Positions 28,634 to 37,898 of a DNA stretch of 64,000 bases are shown here, one piece after another. Within the stretch, counting starts at the first letter, position 1, and each line of letters begins with the position of its first letter. The notes beneath the pieces are model-generated. The model worked only from the letters and a program-made list of their open reading frames with translations, did not search any database and had not been told where the DNA came from. The DNA is from Francisella sp. LA112445. Its GTDB lineage: Bacteria; Pseudomonadota; Gammaproteobacteria; Francisellales; Francisellaceae. The translations under genes were made by a program, and so were the position numbers. The stretch covers positions 992,001 through 1,056,000 of the forward strand of contig NZ_CP041030.1 of assembly GCF_012224145.1 (NCBI RefSeq), in the 5' to 3' direction.

Positions 28634-29620
28634 TTACTCATTTATAATTATATTGTATAACATTTCTACATGCTCTTGAGAATCATTTAGGCAAGGTATT
28701 AAACTAAATTCTTTACCACCTTTATCTAAGAATGCTTGCTTCTCAGTAATAGCTAACTCTTCTAAAGTTTCTAAGCAGTCAACACTAAATCCAGGAGCTA
28801 TTACAGCTACTTTTTTATTTTGTTTAGCAAACTCCTCTAGTTTGACAGTTGTGTACGGCTCTAGCCATTTTTTAGGGCCAAAACGTGATTGGAATGATAA
28901 TTCAAAATCTATGTTTGGATAGTTATCTTGTAGAGATTCTTTTACTAAACGGTAAGTTTTATGACAATGACAATAGTAGGGATCACCTTTTTCAAAATAT
29001 TCTTGTGGTAAACCATGAAATGAGAATAAGATTGTATCTGGAGTATAATCTAAATTATGTAAATGATCTTTTAGTTGCTGGCTAATAGTTTCAATATGAT
29101 ATTTATTATCATAATAAGGATTTATCCCTTTAATAGTAGGCTGCCATCTTAACTTTGATAAAACTCTATAAACCTCATCGTAAACTGTAGCTGTAGTAGT
29201 TGCTGAATACTGTGGGTATAACGGTAAAATTACTATTTCAGTAGCACCTTGTTCTTGTAGGCACTTAATCTTACTTTCTATACTTGGATTACCATAACGC
29301 ATAGCGCAATCAACTATATAATTATCTAACTTTTCATTTAATCCTTTAGCAAGATTTTCTGTATAAAGTAATAATGGAGATTTATTATGCTGCTTATTCC
29401 AAACTGATTCATAAGAGTGAATATTCTTTTTTGAACGTATTGGTAAAATAATTAGGTTTAATATCAATTTCCATAAAATAGGGTTTGCTTCAATTACTCG
29501 TCTATCTGATAGGAATTCTTTTAAATATTTCTTTATAGATTTAGCATCAAAATTATCTGGTGTGCCGAGATTGACCAGTAAGATTGCTTTTTTATTATAT
29601 TTTTTGCTATATTCTTGCAT
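28634..29620 (-). CDS. hemH: Ferrochelatase
   Basis: HemH inserts Fe2+ into protoporphyrin IX, the last step of haem synthesis, at the inner membrane face. LLVNLGTPD (residues 14-22), LPLYPQYSATTTATVYDEV (near 132), the catalytic His in LFSFHGLPQEYFEKGDPY (near 196) and FQSRFGPKKWLEPYT (near 243) are all diagnostic. Length 328 is normal. It is the first gene of the minus-strand operon with the metallopeptidase-like gene and phr. Confidence 0.97.
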   Translation of the reverse strand: MQEYSKKYNKKAILLVNLGTPDNFDAKSIKKYLKEFLSDRRVIEANPILWKLILNLIILPIRSKKNIHSYESVWNKQHNKSPLLLYTENLAKGLNEKLDNYIVDCAMRYGNPSIESKIKCLQEQGATEIVILPLYPQYSATTTATVYDEVYRVLSKLRWQPTIKGINPYYDNKYHIETISQQLKDHLHNLDYTPDTILFSFHGLPQEYFEKGDPYYCHCHKTYRLVKESLQDNYPNIDFELSFQSRFGPKKWLEPYTTVKLEEFAKQNKKVAVIAPGFSVDCLETLEELAITEKQAFLDKGGKEFSLIPCLNDSQEHVEMLYNIIINE

Positions 29621-29764
29621 TTTGCTGTTTTAAGTATAGTGTTTATCTAGTTGTTATTGTAACAAAAAATATTTATTCAAAAGTTAATTTTTCTTCATAA
29701 AAGAGTCAAAAAAGTTATAATGGAAGATAGACTACTAAAGTCTTAATAAGGAGATATAGAAGGT

Positions 29765-30016
29765 ATGAAAAAAATTATTTTAATATGTGTAGGGATGTTG
29801 GGTGTTATGCTCAGTTATGGGTATATGCGACCATATAGCCCATATATGTATGATGGTCCAGAAGTACAAGAGGAACAAGCAGAGGGTTCAGCATATGTTC
29901 CACCAGATAGAGAATTTATTAACTCAAAATATGGTGAATACATTGACAATAGAGAGACAGAGTTTAGACCTGGTCAAGATGCTACTAGGCTTTTCTGGTC
30001 TTATAGTCAGCCATAA
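29765..30016 (+). CDS. Small secreted protein of unknown function
   Basis: I do not recognise this 83-residue protein. It has a typical signal sequence (MKKIILICVGMLGVMLSYG) followed by a tyrosine- and proline-rich acidic mature part (MRPYSPYMYDGPEVQEEQ). There is no lipobox cysteine. AAGGAGATATAGAAGGT before the ATG contains a strong AGGAG, although 13 bases from the start; the nearer AAGG gives a second option. A TATAAT at 29716-29721 may be its -10 element. The overlapping frame (29802-30023) is a shadow. Confidence 0.65.
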   Translation: MKKIILICVGMLGVMLSYGYMRPYSPYMYDGPEVQEEQAEGSAYVPPDREFINSKYGEYIDNRETEFRPGQDATRLFWSYSQP

Positions 30017-30099
30017 TAACTAAGGTGATTTTTCCTAAATCTAATGATTAAAATAAAAGGTATCAATAATTAAACCCTTTACCTAAGAAAATTAAAAAT

Positions 30100-30630
30100 A
30101 TGAATACAAAAAGAGCTCGAAGATTAATCAAAAAAAGAAAAAGGTTAGAGAGTTCGCGATTTTTAGGCTTTGTAGCATACAAGCTTACAAATAAAAGTCT
30201 TTGGGTCGCTAGTTATGATACTGTTGCAAGAGGTGTTTTTGTAGGTTTTTTTTGGATGATGATCCCTTTACCTTTACAAATGACTCCTGTAATTTTTTCA
30301 GCTATAATTTTGAGAGCAAATATTCCAACAGCTATATCAACTGTATGGATTAGTAATCCTTTAACTTGGGTTCCAATGTATCTAGGAAATTATATTTTTG
30401 GTTGTTTTTTACTTGGGGAAAAAGTTAATATTTCAGACTGGGAAACATTTGGATCTTACATGCTAAATCATTTACACGAGTTTTGGAAACCATTGTTTTT
30501 AGGTAGTTTTGTAGCTGGTTTACTTATAGCAACTGCTGGATTTTTAGCAGTATATATATTAGGATTCATAAATCATACTTTGCTAAGAAAAATTAGATTA
30601 AATCAACGTATTAAGAACAAGAGTCACTAA
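30100..30630 (+). CDS. DUF2062 inner-membrane protein
   Basis: A 176-residue protein with a very basic N-terminus (KRARRLIKKRKR) and three to four hydrophobic segments. The central ARGVFVGFFWMMIPLPLQM followed by ILRANIPTAISTVWISNPLTW is the pattern of DUF2062 proteins, small membrane proteins of unknown role found widely in proteobacteria. It stands as a single gene between the small secreted protein and prmA. Confidence 0.8.
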   Translation: MNTKRARRLIKKRKRLESSRFLGFVAYKLTNKSLWVASYDTVARGVFVGFFWMMIPLPLQMTPVIFSAIILRANIPTAISTVWISNPLTWVPMYLGNYIFGCFLLGEKVNISDWETFGSYMLNHLHEFWKPLFLGSFVAGLLIATAGFLAVYILGFINHTLLRKIRLNQRIKNKSH

Positions 30631-30741
30631 CTAAACTAAATTAGCATTATCAATATTTTAAATAATTAATTTAATCTAGCTGTTAACTACTTTATTTAGT
30701 ATCATTCTACGATATATGAATTTTTGAGTTATTTTTATAGA

Positions 30742-31587
30742 ATGCAACAGTGGCACCAATTACAATTTAGTGTTAAATCTAAGTTTTTTGATATTATTGA
30801 AGATTATCTTTTTAACAATAATGCTGGCTCCATAACAAGAGTTGATAAGCCTGATGATATTATAAATGTGGTAGTATTATATGAGAATCATCATAATATA
30901 AATTCTATAATTGATACTCTTAGAAAAGAATTTGAAAATATCCTAGAGAGTGAAATAGATTATGAAGTTATAAAAGATCAACAATGGGAAGCTGCATGGC
31001 TATATGACTATGATCCAATTAAGATTGGAAAGAATATTATAGTTTATCCAAACTGGCGTGAATTGCCAAATGATAAGGATCATACATATATTATTGTAGA
31101 TCCTAGTATAGCTTTTGGCTGTGGTAATCATGAGACTACCAAGATGTGTCTAGAGTGGTTAGAAGATCATGTGACCAAGAATTCTAAAGTTTTAGACTAT
31201 GGTTGTGGTACCGGAGTTCTAGCAATTGGAGCTGTGAAGTTAGGAGCTAGCTTTGCTCAAGGGATTGATATAGATCCAAATTCTATAGAGTCATCTATCA
31301 AAAATGCTGCAGAAAATAATGTAACTGAAAAAACGAGTTTTGATGATAATCCTCCAACACAGCAGTTTGATTTAGTTGTGGCAAATATTTTTTCTAATGT
31401 ACTTATAAGCTTAGTTAAAAGTATTACAGGTAGTTTAAAGCAAGGTGGTAGATTAGCCTTATCTGGGATAATAGAAAACCAAGTTGATGAAGTTCAGGCA
31501 GAATTTGAAAAATATGGCATAAACTTTAGCCAACCAAAACAGATGGGACAATGGTTTTTATTAGATGGTATAAAAGATGGGCTTTAA
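30742..31587 (+). CDS. prmA: Ribosomal protein L11 methyltransferase
   Basis: PrmA trimethylates lysines and the N-terminus of ribosomal protein L11 using SAM. The Rossmann motifs DPSIAFGCGNHETTK (near 130), VLDYGCGTGVLAIGAVKLGA (near 155) and DLVVANIFSNV (near 213) are diagnostic. I chose the ATG at 30742 (MQQWHQL), which matches the usual N-terminus; the open frame extends to a TTG at 30724 that would add six residues. It overlaps dusB by 11 bases, the common prmA-dusB arrangement. Confidence 0.95.
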   Translation: MQQWHQLQFSVKSKFFDIIEDYLFNNNAGSITRVDKPDDIINVVVLYENHHNINSIIDTLRKEFENILESEIDYEVIKDQQWEAAWLYDYDPIKIGKNIIVYPNWRELPNDKDHTYIIVDPSIAFGCGNHETTKMCLEWLEDHVTKNSKVLDYGCGTGVLAIGAVKLGASFAQGIDIDPNSIESSIKNAAENNVTEKTSFDDNPPTQQFDLVVANIFSNVLISLVKSITGSLKQGGRLALSGIIENQVDEVQAEFEKYGINFSQPKQMGQWFLLDGIKDGL

Positions 31588-32563
31588 AATAGCTGATATT
31601 GAAATAGAAAATAATGTCGTACTTGCGCCGATGGCAGGCTTTTGTGATAGTGCTTTTCGTACTATATGCAAAGAGCATGGCGCAGGACTAATATATACTG
31701 AGATGGTAAGTAATAAAGCTGTAGTAGAGCGTAACTGGGAAACAATGGAAATGCTCTATATGGAAAATAGTGAAAAACCACTTGGGATACAAATATTTGG
31801 TACAGATCTTGAGAGCTTTGTAGGGGCAACTAAATATATAGCTGAGAATACGGAATGCGATTTTCTTGATATAAATATGGGTTGTCCAATGCCAAAGATT
31901 GCTAAGAAACTCCAAGCAGGAGCGGCACTTTTAAAAGATGTTGATAGAATCCATGAAATTCTTACAGCAGTAGTAAAAGCTGTACATAAACCAGTTACAG
32001 TAAAGATGCGTATCGGCTGGGATGATCAAAATATCAATGCTATTGAGGTAGCTAAAGCTTGTGAAGATGCAGGCGTAAGTGCTATAGCATTACATGGACG
32101 CACAAGAGAGCAGATGTATACCGGTAAAGCCAATTGGGATATTATCCGAGATGTTAAAAAAGCTGTTGATACTGTAGTGATTGGTAATGGAGATGTATTT
32201 TGTCCTCACAGCGCAAAAGCAATGATGGATCATACAGGAGTAGATGCTGTGATGGTAGGGCGTGCATCACGTGGTAATCCATGGATTTTTAGACAGATTG
32301 CAGAATATCTAAATACTGGTGAGTTAGTGCCAGATCCTACACCAGTTGAGAGAGTTGATGTATTAGGTGAACATTTAAGACGTTTAATTAAGCTAAAAAC
32401 TGCAAGAGTAGCTGTTAAAGAGATTCGCACTCACGCTAGCTTTTACCTTCAAGATTTGCCTAGTTCAAAAGAGTTTCGTCAGAAATTAAATCAGTTAGAT
32501 AATGAAGGGGAGATATTTAGCCTATTAGAAGAGTATAAGAATTTTTTAGTGAGCTCAAAATAG
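31577..32563 (+). CDS. dusB: tRNA-dihydrouridine synthase DusB
   Basis: An FMN-dependent barrel enzyme reducing uridines in the tRNA D-loop. LAPMAGFCDSAFR (about residue 17), the catalytic Cys in DINMGCPMPKIAKK (near 98), HGRTREQMYTGKANW (near 174) and VMVGRASRGNPWIF (near 225) mark the DusB branch. Length 328 is normal. In enterobacteria dusB is followed by fis; here hsdR follows after 88 bases, so the accessory island begins at this junction. Confidence 0.95.
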   Translation: MGFKIADIEIENNVVLAPMAGFCDSAFRTICKEHGAGLIYTEMVSNKAVVERNWETMEMLYMENSEKPLGIQIFGTDLESFVGATKYIAENTECDFLDINMGCPMPKIAKKLQAGAALLKDVDRIHEILTAVVKAVHKPVTVKMRIGWDDQNINAIEVAKACEDAGVSAIALHGRTREQMYTGKANWDIIRDVKKAVDTVVIGNGDVFCPHSAKAMMDHTGVDAVMVGRASRGNPWIFRQIAEYLNTGELVPDPTPVERVDVLGEHLRRLIKLKTARVAVKEIRTHASFYLQDLPSSKEFRQKLNQLDNEGEIFSLLEEYKNFLVSSK

Positions 32564-32651
32564 AATTTTATCTGTTTTTAATTTCTAATTGCTAGAAATG
32601 ATAAGTCAATAATCATATCATATAACCTATATATACTTAATTTTACCATAG

Positions 32652-35000
32652 ATGCCTTACTCAGAAGCAGATACCAAAGCTAAGCTTATAACACCAAAAC
32701 TACGTGATAGTGGTTGGGATGAACGCAGTATTACCCGTGAGTATTATTTTACAGATGGGCGTAAACAAGCTGGTGGTGCTAGAGGTGAGAAAAAGTTTGT
32801 AGATTATCTATTGCGTTATCAAGATATAAACTTAGCAATTGTTGAGGCAAAAAAAGAAGATGTAAACTATAAGCAAGGTCTACAACAAGTTATAGCTTAT
32901 GGTAGAGCACTAGATGTTGAATATGTCTACTCTACAAATGGACATAATATCCTTGAGTACCATATCCCAACAGGTCAAAGCCAAGATATAGATGAGTTTC
33001 CAACTCCTAGAGAACTCTTTGAGCGTAAATATCCAAATATTAATAAAGTCAGACAAAATGTAGTTACACAAGAGTTTTTCTCAGATGGTACAAAGACACC
33101 TCGCTATTATCAAAAGATAGCAGTACAAAAAACTATAGATGCTCTTAGTAGTGGAAAAGATAGAATCTTACTAACATTAGCGACAGGGACTGGTAAAACA
33201 TATATAGCTTTTCAGATAGCATATAGAGTGCTTGAATCAAGATGGCGAAAGAATGATATAGGTAATAAAAAGCCGCGAATCTTGTACTTGGCAGATAGAA
33301 ATATCTTGATAGAGCAAGCTATGAATGAGTTTAATCCGCTAGAGAATGATTGTAAAAGGCTACAAGGTGTATCTATTAAGAAAAACGGTGGTAAAGTGCC
33401 ATTTAGTGGTAATATCTTCTTTGCGATTTATCAAGCAGTAGCCGAGAATAAAAATCGTCAGTATTTAACTACAGATAGTGAAGATGATAGCCTCACAGCT
33501 TATTATAAGCAGTATCCAGCAGATTTCTTTGATTTGATAATTATAGATGAGTGTCATCGCGGCAGTGCCAATGATGATAGCTCATGGCGTGAGATTATTG
33601 AGTATTTCTCTAGTGCAGTACATCTAGGGCTGACAGCTACACCTAAAAGGGATGTTAATGGTGACACTTATAGCTACTTTGGCGATCCTATTTATGAGTA
33701 CTCGCTTAAAGATGGTATTAATGATGGTTTCTTGACTCCATATAAGGTTAAACGCATTACAACAAATATTGATGAATATCGACCAAATACTCATGATAGT
33801 GTAGATGGAGATTTGCCAAATAAGGTCTATGGTATCAACGATTGGGAGAAAACTATCACAAGTCAACAACGCCATGAGCTAATTGCAAAGACTGTACTTG
33901 ATAATATCAATAAGATGGATAAGACTATAGTCTTTTGTAAAAATCAGCCACATGCTCTCGAGCTAAAGCTTGCTATAGATAGATTTAAAAAAGTCAAAAA
34001 TCCTGACTACTGTGTGCGTGTGACTTCTGATGAAGGACAAATTGGGCGTGATTATCTCGAGCCGTTTCAAGATAATGATAAAGATATACCTGTGATTTTA
34101 ACATCATCAAAAATGCTAACTACTGGTGTAGATGCTAAAAATGTCCGCAATATCGTGCTAACAGCTCCGATAGAATCAATGATTGAGTTTAAGCAGATAA
34201 TCGGTAGAGGTACTCGAACTTTTGAGGGTAAAGATTTCTTTACAATCCTAGATTTTGTCAAAGCTAGTGATAAGTTCTATGATAAAGATTGGGATGGTGT
34301 CGCTGATGTAGTTACAGATGTCAAAGCTGATGGCAAATCTAAAGATGATGTAAAAGAAGTTAAAGAAATAGATCCTATAGAGAATCTTAAAGAAAAGGAT
34401 GATGAGCCTAAAAAGTATGAGCCAATTAATATCACCATAAAAGGGCGTAAGCTTAAAGTACTAGATATAGAGACTAGTTATGTTGGTGTCGATGGGCGAC
34501 CAATTGCAACGCAAGAATATCTTGAGCAATTAATCGGTGTATTAGGTAAATATTGCCAAAATGATGAACAAGCTCTCAAAGATGCTTGGGCAAATCCTAA
34601 ATATAGGCAAACACTATTAGCTAACCTCGAGGAGATGCTAAGCTTTGGGCAAAATATTGATAATATCAAAGCGATCTTTAAAGCTAAAGATAGTGATATC
34701 TATGATGTACTCAATCATCTGGTATTTAGTAAAGATATCATTACTCGTGAGCAAAGGGCAGTTGCTGCAGAGTCATCAGAGTTTATACAGCAGTTACAAA
34801 ATGCTAAGGCGAGGGAGTTTCTACTTTTTGTCTTAGACAAGTATAAAAAAGATGGTGTAGTTGAGCTAGAGCAAAAAAGGCTACCGTCATTAGTTGAGTT
34901 AAGTGGACTTGGGACAGTTTCGGAGCTTTCTAATGATTTTGGTGGTATGGCACAGTTAAAAGAAAGCTATTTGCAGTTGCAAAGGGAGATTTATAGATGA
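32652..35000 (+). CDS. hsdR: Type I restriction endonuclease subunit R (EcoEI-like)
   Basis: HsdR is the DNA-translocating and cutting subunit of a type I restriction enzyme. The N-terminal nuclease domain has D-x(n)-ExK (VDYLL, then AIVEAKKE near residue 75). The SF2 motor contains ATGTGKTYIA (near 175), IIIDECHRG (near 297), LTATPKRD and IIGRGTRTF (near 515). Length 782 and the C-terminal part fit the shorter EcoEI-type HsdR. It has no clear Shine-Dalgarno sequence. The next genes are rloA/rloB rather than hsdM, and no hsdS occurs in the window, so function in restriction is doubtful unless a specificity subunit is supplied elsewhere. Confidence 0.93.
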   Translation: MPYSEADTKAKLITPKLRDSGWDERSITREYYFTDGRKQAGGARGEKKFVDYLLRYQDINLAIVEAKKEDVNYKQGLQQVIAYGRALDVEYVYSTNGHNILEYHIPTGQSQDIDEFPTPRELFERKYPNINKVRQNVVTQEFFSDGTKTPRYYQKIAVQKTIDALSSGKDRILLTLATGTGKTYIAFQIAYRVLESRWRKNDIGNKKPRILYLADRNILIEQAMNEFNPLENDCKRLQGVSIKKNGGKVPFSGNIFFAIYQAVAENKNRQYLTTDSEDDSLTAYYKQYPADFFDLIIIDECHRGSANDDSSWREIIEYFSSAVHLGLTATPKRDVNGDTYSYFGDPIYEYSLKDGINDGFLTPYKVKRITTNIDEYRPNTHDSVDGDLPNKVYGINDWEKTITSQQRHELIAKTVLDNINKMDKTIVFCKNQPHALELKLAIDRFKKVKNPDYCVRVTSDEGQIGRDYLEPFQDNDKDIPVILTSSKMLTTGVDAKNVRNIVLTAPIESMIEFKQIIGRGTRTFEGKDFFTILDFVKASDKFYDKDWDGVADVVTDVKADGKSKDDVKEVKEIDPIENLKEKDDEPKKYEPINITIKGRKLKVLDIETSYVGVDGRPIATQEYLEQLIGVLGKYCQNDEQALKDAWANPKYRQTLLANLEEMLSFGQNIDNIKAIFKAKDSDIYDVLNHLVFSKDIITREQRAVAAESSEFIQQLQNAKAREFLLFVLDKYKKDGVVELEQKRLPSLVELSGLGTVSELSNDFGGMAQLKESYLQLQREIYR

Positions 35001-35064
35001 TCGCTATGAAAAGTAGCAAAAATACGATAAAATCTCATTAAATTAATAAAAAAAGGCTATTTCT

Positions 35065-36360
35065 GTGTTAAAAAGGTTTTCTTTTGAGAATTATTTGTCA
35101 TTTAAAGATGAGTCTACTTTAGATTTAACTGCAACAGGAATTAGAGAGCATTCTGAGCACGTACATAAGTTTAAAGACGTTGGTATTTTAAAAGGTGTGG
35201 TTATATATGGAGCTAATGCTTCAGGAAAATCAAATATAGTAAAAGCTTTAAGCTTTAGTAGAAAATTGATTTTAAATGGTATTAAAGATGTAAGTACATA
35301 CAAAAAGTATTTTAGGTTAGATGAACAATCTAAGAATAATCATACTAAATTTGATTTTGAATTAGAATTTGATAATAAGTTCTATGCTTATGGGTTTAGT
35401 ATCAGTATGAATGAAGGAATTATTCAATCTGAATGGTTGTATCAAATAGGTATAGCAAAGCCAAAGAAAATTTTTGAAAGAAATGGTTGTAATATAGATG
35501 TAGATATAAAAGAACCTAAATTAAAGCCTCGTTTTGAAATATATAAAGAAGATATGAAAGAAGAATTTCTTTTTTTAAAAGAAATTGCTGGAAAAAACCT
35601 TAAAGATGATGAGGTAAAAATTTTTAGTGAAATTTTTGGTTGGTTTGAGAAAAAATTGTTATTAATTTATCCTGATAATAAATTTCGTGTTACTTCTTTA
35701 CACGATAATAAGGAGCAACAAGCTCATTTTTTAGAGTATTTGAAACTTTTTGATACAGGAATAGAAGAGATAAAGTCAATAGATGAAGATTTTGATAAAA
35801 TAAATATAGATAAACCATTAAAAGAATTTATTGAAAAATATCTTAGAGATAAAAATAAAAGTATCCCGATACCTTATAAAGGAGAGCTTTTAACCTTCGT
35901 TAAAGATGATGATAGCCACATAAAAGTTAAGCGTTTAGGTTTAGTGCATAATACTAATATTGATGATTTCTTTGATCTTGCTGATGAATCTGATGGTACA
36001 CAGAGATTATTTGATTTGATACCTTTAATTTCTATGTTTTCTTCTGATATGACAATAGTTATAGATGAGTTTGAACGAAGTTTACATCCAAATCTTACAG
36101 AAAAGTTTTTAGAAATTTTTTATAAGAAAGCTGAGGATAATAAATCACAATTAATTGTGACATCTCATGAATCAAAACTATTGAGTTTAGATTTGTTAAG
36201 AAGAGACGAAATTTGGTTTGTGAAAAAGAACAAGCAAGGTGTATCAGAAACCTATCCGTTAAGTAAATTTAATATAAGAAATGATAAGAAAATTGAGAAA
36301 GACTATTTAGTTGGAAGGTTTGATGCTGTACCTATTATAAACATTTATGATGATATATAA
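35065..36360 (+). CDS. rloA: RloA-like AAA/ABC ATPase
   Basis: An ABC-type ATPase of the AAA_21 group: MLKRFSFENYLSF start, Walker A GANASGKSN (about residues 50-58), ABC signature-like ESDGTQRLFDL (near 311), Walker B TIVIDEFERSLHP (near 330) and H-loop VTSHESKLLS (near 368). The start codon is GTG, chosen because this N-terminus is standard for the family. RloA and RloB are 'restriction-linked' genes first described inside Campylobacter hsd loci, matching its place after hsdR. It precedes rloB by 8 bases. Members are thought to act in phage defence together with a nuclease-like partner. Confidence 0.85.
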   Translation: MLKRFSFENYLSFKDESTLDLTATGIREHSEHVHKFKDVGILKGVVIYGANASGKSNIVKALSFSRKLILNGIKDVSTYKKYFRLDEQSKNNHTKFDFELEFDNKFYAYGFSISMNEGIIQSEWLYQIGIAKPKKIFERNGCNIDVDIKEPKLKPRFEIYKEDMKEEFLFLKEIAGKNLKDDEVKIFSEIFGWFEKKLLLIYPDNKFRVTSLHDNKEQQAHFLEYLKLFDTGIEEIKSIDEDFDKINIDKPLKEFIEKYLRDKNKSIPIPYKGELLTFVKDDDSHIKVKRLGLVHNTNIDDFFDLADESDGTQRLFDLIPLISMFSSDMTIVIDEFERSLHPNLTEKFLEIFYKKAEDNKSQLIVTSHESKLLSLDLLRRDEIWFVKKNKQGVSETYPLSKFNIRNDKKIEKDYLVGRFDAVPIINIYDDI

Positions 36361-36368
36361 GGGATGTT

Positions 36369-36869
36369 ATGTTTATAAATAGACCTTTTGAAAAAACTAC
36401 TTATGAAGAAAAATCTGTAGAGCCAAAAAAGCTTATTGTTTTAGCTGTTGAGGGAGCTGTTACAGAGCATATATATTTTAATTACCTACAAAAGAATCAG
36501 CAAGATTTTGATTTTAAATCTATTGTACGGCTAGAGGTCTTAAAAAGAGATCCTCAAGATGTTGGTAAAAGTGCACCAACGCACCTTGTTAACGAACTTC
36601 AAACTTTTTTAGGAGACTCTAAGAAAATACAGAAAATTAAAGGTGATGTTTTTGATAATGAGTACGATATTTTAGGAATAGTCGCTGATATTGAAAAATC
36701 AAATGATAGAAAAGTTAATCTAAATAAAGCTATTAAAGCGTGTAATGATAATAGTATTAAGTTCTTTCTTACGAATCCATGTTTTGATTTTTGGCTCTTA
36801 CTTCATTTTGATATTTCTGAATATTGCCATGAAGTTTTATTTGAAAATAAAAAAGTTAGTAATACAAAA
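36369..36869 (+). pseudogene. rloB: RloB, 5' part (gene interrupted by an IS)
   Basis: The first 167 codons of an RloB family gene. LAVEGAVTEHIYFNYL (near residue 29) and TNPCFDFWLLLHF (near 138) are RloB signatures. The VEG motif and the acidic ADIEKSNDR (near 115) resemble the glutamate and DxD/E positions of TOPRIM-like nucleases such as PARIS AriB. The frame runs into the IS at 36870 and stops at 36890 (TAA), giving a 173-residue truncated product with five-plus residues encoded by IS sequence. The remaining codons resume in the same register at 37589. Confidence 0.85.
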
Positions 36870-37580
36870 GGGGCTGTCCTAGATAACTAAGTTATGTTAG
36901 GATGGTTTTGATGAGGAAAAGTAGATTAAGTACATACAAGCAAGACAAATTAATAGAGTTATTTATAGCAGGAAGTACAGCACGAACTGCATCAGAATTA
37001 GTATCAGTAAATAAAACCACAGCCAGCTATTATTTTCATAGATTAAGATTATTAATTTATGAAAATAGTGAGCATTTAGAAATGTTTACAGGAGAGATTG
37101 AAGTAGATGAAAGCTATTTTGGAGGAACTCGTAAAGGGAAACGAGGTAGAGGAGCTGGTGGTAAAGTTCCTGTATTTGGCTTACTTAAACGTAATGGTAA
37201 GGTATATACAGTAATCATTCCAAATGCTAAGAGTGATACTCTATTACCAATAATTAGAGAAAAAGTTAAACCTGATTGTATCGTTTACACTGATACTTTT
37301 AGGAGTTATAATGCCTTAGATGTTTCAGAGTTTAAACATTATAGAATTAACCATAGTAAGCTGTTTGCAAAGAAGCATAATCATATAAACGGTATAGAAA
37401 ACTTCTGGAATCAAGCTAAGAGACATTTGAGAAAATTTAATGGTATTCCTAGAGACCATTTTTACTTGTTTTTGAAGGAATGTGAGTGGAGATTTAATCA
37501 CAGTGATTCTAAGGAACAGCTAAAGCTAATTAAACACTGGGTTAGAGAGAGTTTAAAGTAAACTTATCTAGGACAGCCCC
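36870..37580 (+). mobile_element. IS1016-like insertion sequence (IS1595 family)
   Basis: A 711-bp element bounded by 17-bp perfect terminal inverted repeats (GGGGCTGTCCTAGATAA at 36870-36886 and its complement at 37564-37580). The 8-bp sequence ATACAAAA occurs directly outside both ends (36862-36869 and 37581-37588), a target duplication. GGG-starting ends, 8-bp duplications and a single short transposase frame are typical of the IS1595 family, IS1016 subgroup, which is known in Francisella. Perfect ends and duplication imply a recent insertion. Confidence 0.93.
36902..37561 (+). CDS. IS1595-family transposase (ISXO2-like domain)
   Basis: A 219-residue transposase. The N-terminal part is helix-turn-helix-like (TARTASELVSVNKTTASYYF); the catalytic domain begins EVDESYFGG (near 61, first Asp), has VYTDTFRSY (near 136, second Asp) and NHINGIENFWNQAKRHLR (near 160), where the third acidic position is carried in the IEN region, as in ISXO2-like enzymes. 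The first in-frame ATG is 36902; ATG at 36911 is an alternative. The frame appears intact, so the IS may be active. Confidence 0.92.
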   Translation: MVLMRKSRLSTYKQDKLIELFIAGSTARTASELVSVNKTTASYYFHRLRLLIYENSEHLEMFTGEIEVDESYFGGTRKGKRGRGAGGKVPVFGLLKRNGKVYTVIIPNAKSDTLLPIIREKVKPDCIVYTDTFRSYNALDVSEFKHYRINHSKLFAKKHNHINGIENFWNQAKRHLRKFNGIPRDHFYLFLKECEWRFNHSDSKEQLKLIKHWVRESLK

Positions 37581-37588
37581 ATACAAAA

Positions 37589-37792
37589 AGATATATAGAT
37601 AATGAATTAAGTTTAAAGTTAGAAGGTTATAATAAGAAAAATAAAGGATATGAACCTTCAAAATTTGTTTCAAAAGAATCTGTAAAGTTAGCATTAAGCC
37701 AAGAGAAGATTTTTGAAAATAATCTAGATAATATTTTTAATAAGTTAGGTTCAAATATTGGTAGTTTGATAACAGAAATTTTAGACACATAG
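37589..37792 (+). pseudogene. rloB: RloB, 3' part (beyond the IS)
   Basis: After the right copy of the 8-bp duplication the RloB frame continues: AGA TAT ATA GAT through to TAG at 37790-37792, encoding a lysine- and asparagine-rich C-terminus ending LITEILDT. Joining codon AAA at 36867-36869 to AGA at 37589 gives one uninterrupted frame of about 235 codons, the expected RloB size. No other lesion is seen, so the insertion is the only visible disruption. The fragment has no start codon or ribosome-binding site of its own and is presumed silent. Confidence 0.83.
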
Positions 37793-37862
37793 ATAGTCTT
37801 ATATTCTATATAATTTGTAAATCTATTTCGACCCTAATTTAAAAATATGAAATATGATTATA

Positions 37863-37890
37863 CAAGGGCAGATATAGAATTTGCCCCTAC
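37863..37890. repeat. Short palindrome, GGGCA/TGCCC type
   Basis: The arms GGGCA (37866-37870) and TGCCC (37882-37886) flank 11 bases, with imperfect extension on both sides (CAAG/CCTAC). Its reverse complement begins GTAGGGGCAAATTC, resembling a palindromic motif that I recall as common in unrelated bacterial genomes. Only one copy is seen in this window. Confidence 0.55.
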
Positions 37891-37898
37891 AAAAAATA

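Noticed and set aside
29802-30023. Second small gene overlapping the 29765 gene
   Set aside because: It is a shifted frame of the same DNA. The other frame has a signal peptide and a better ribosome-binding site.
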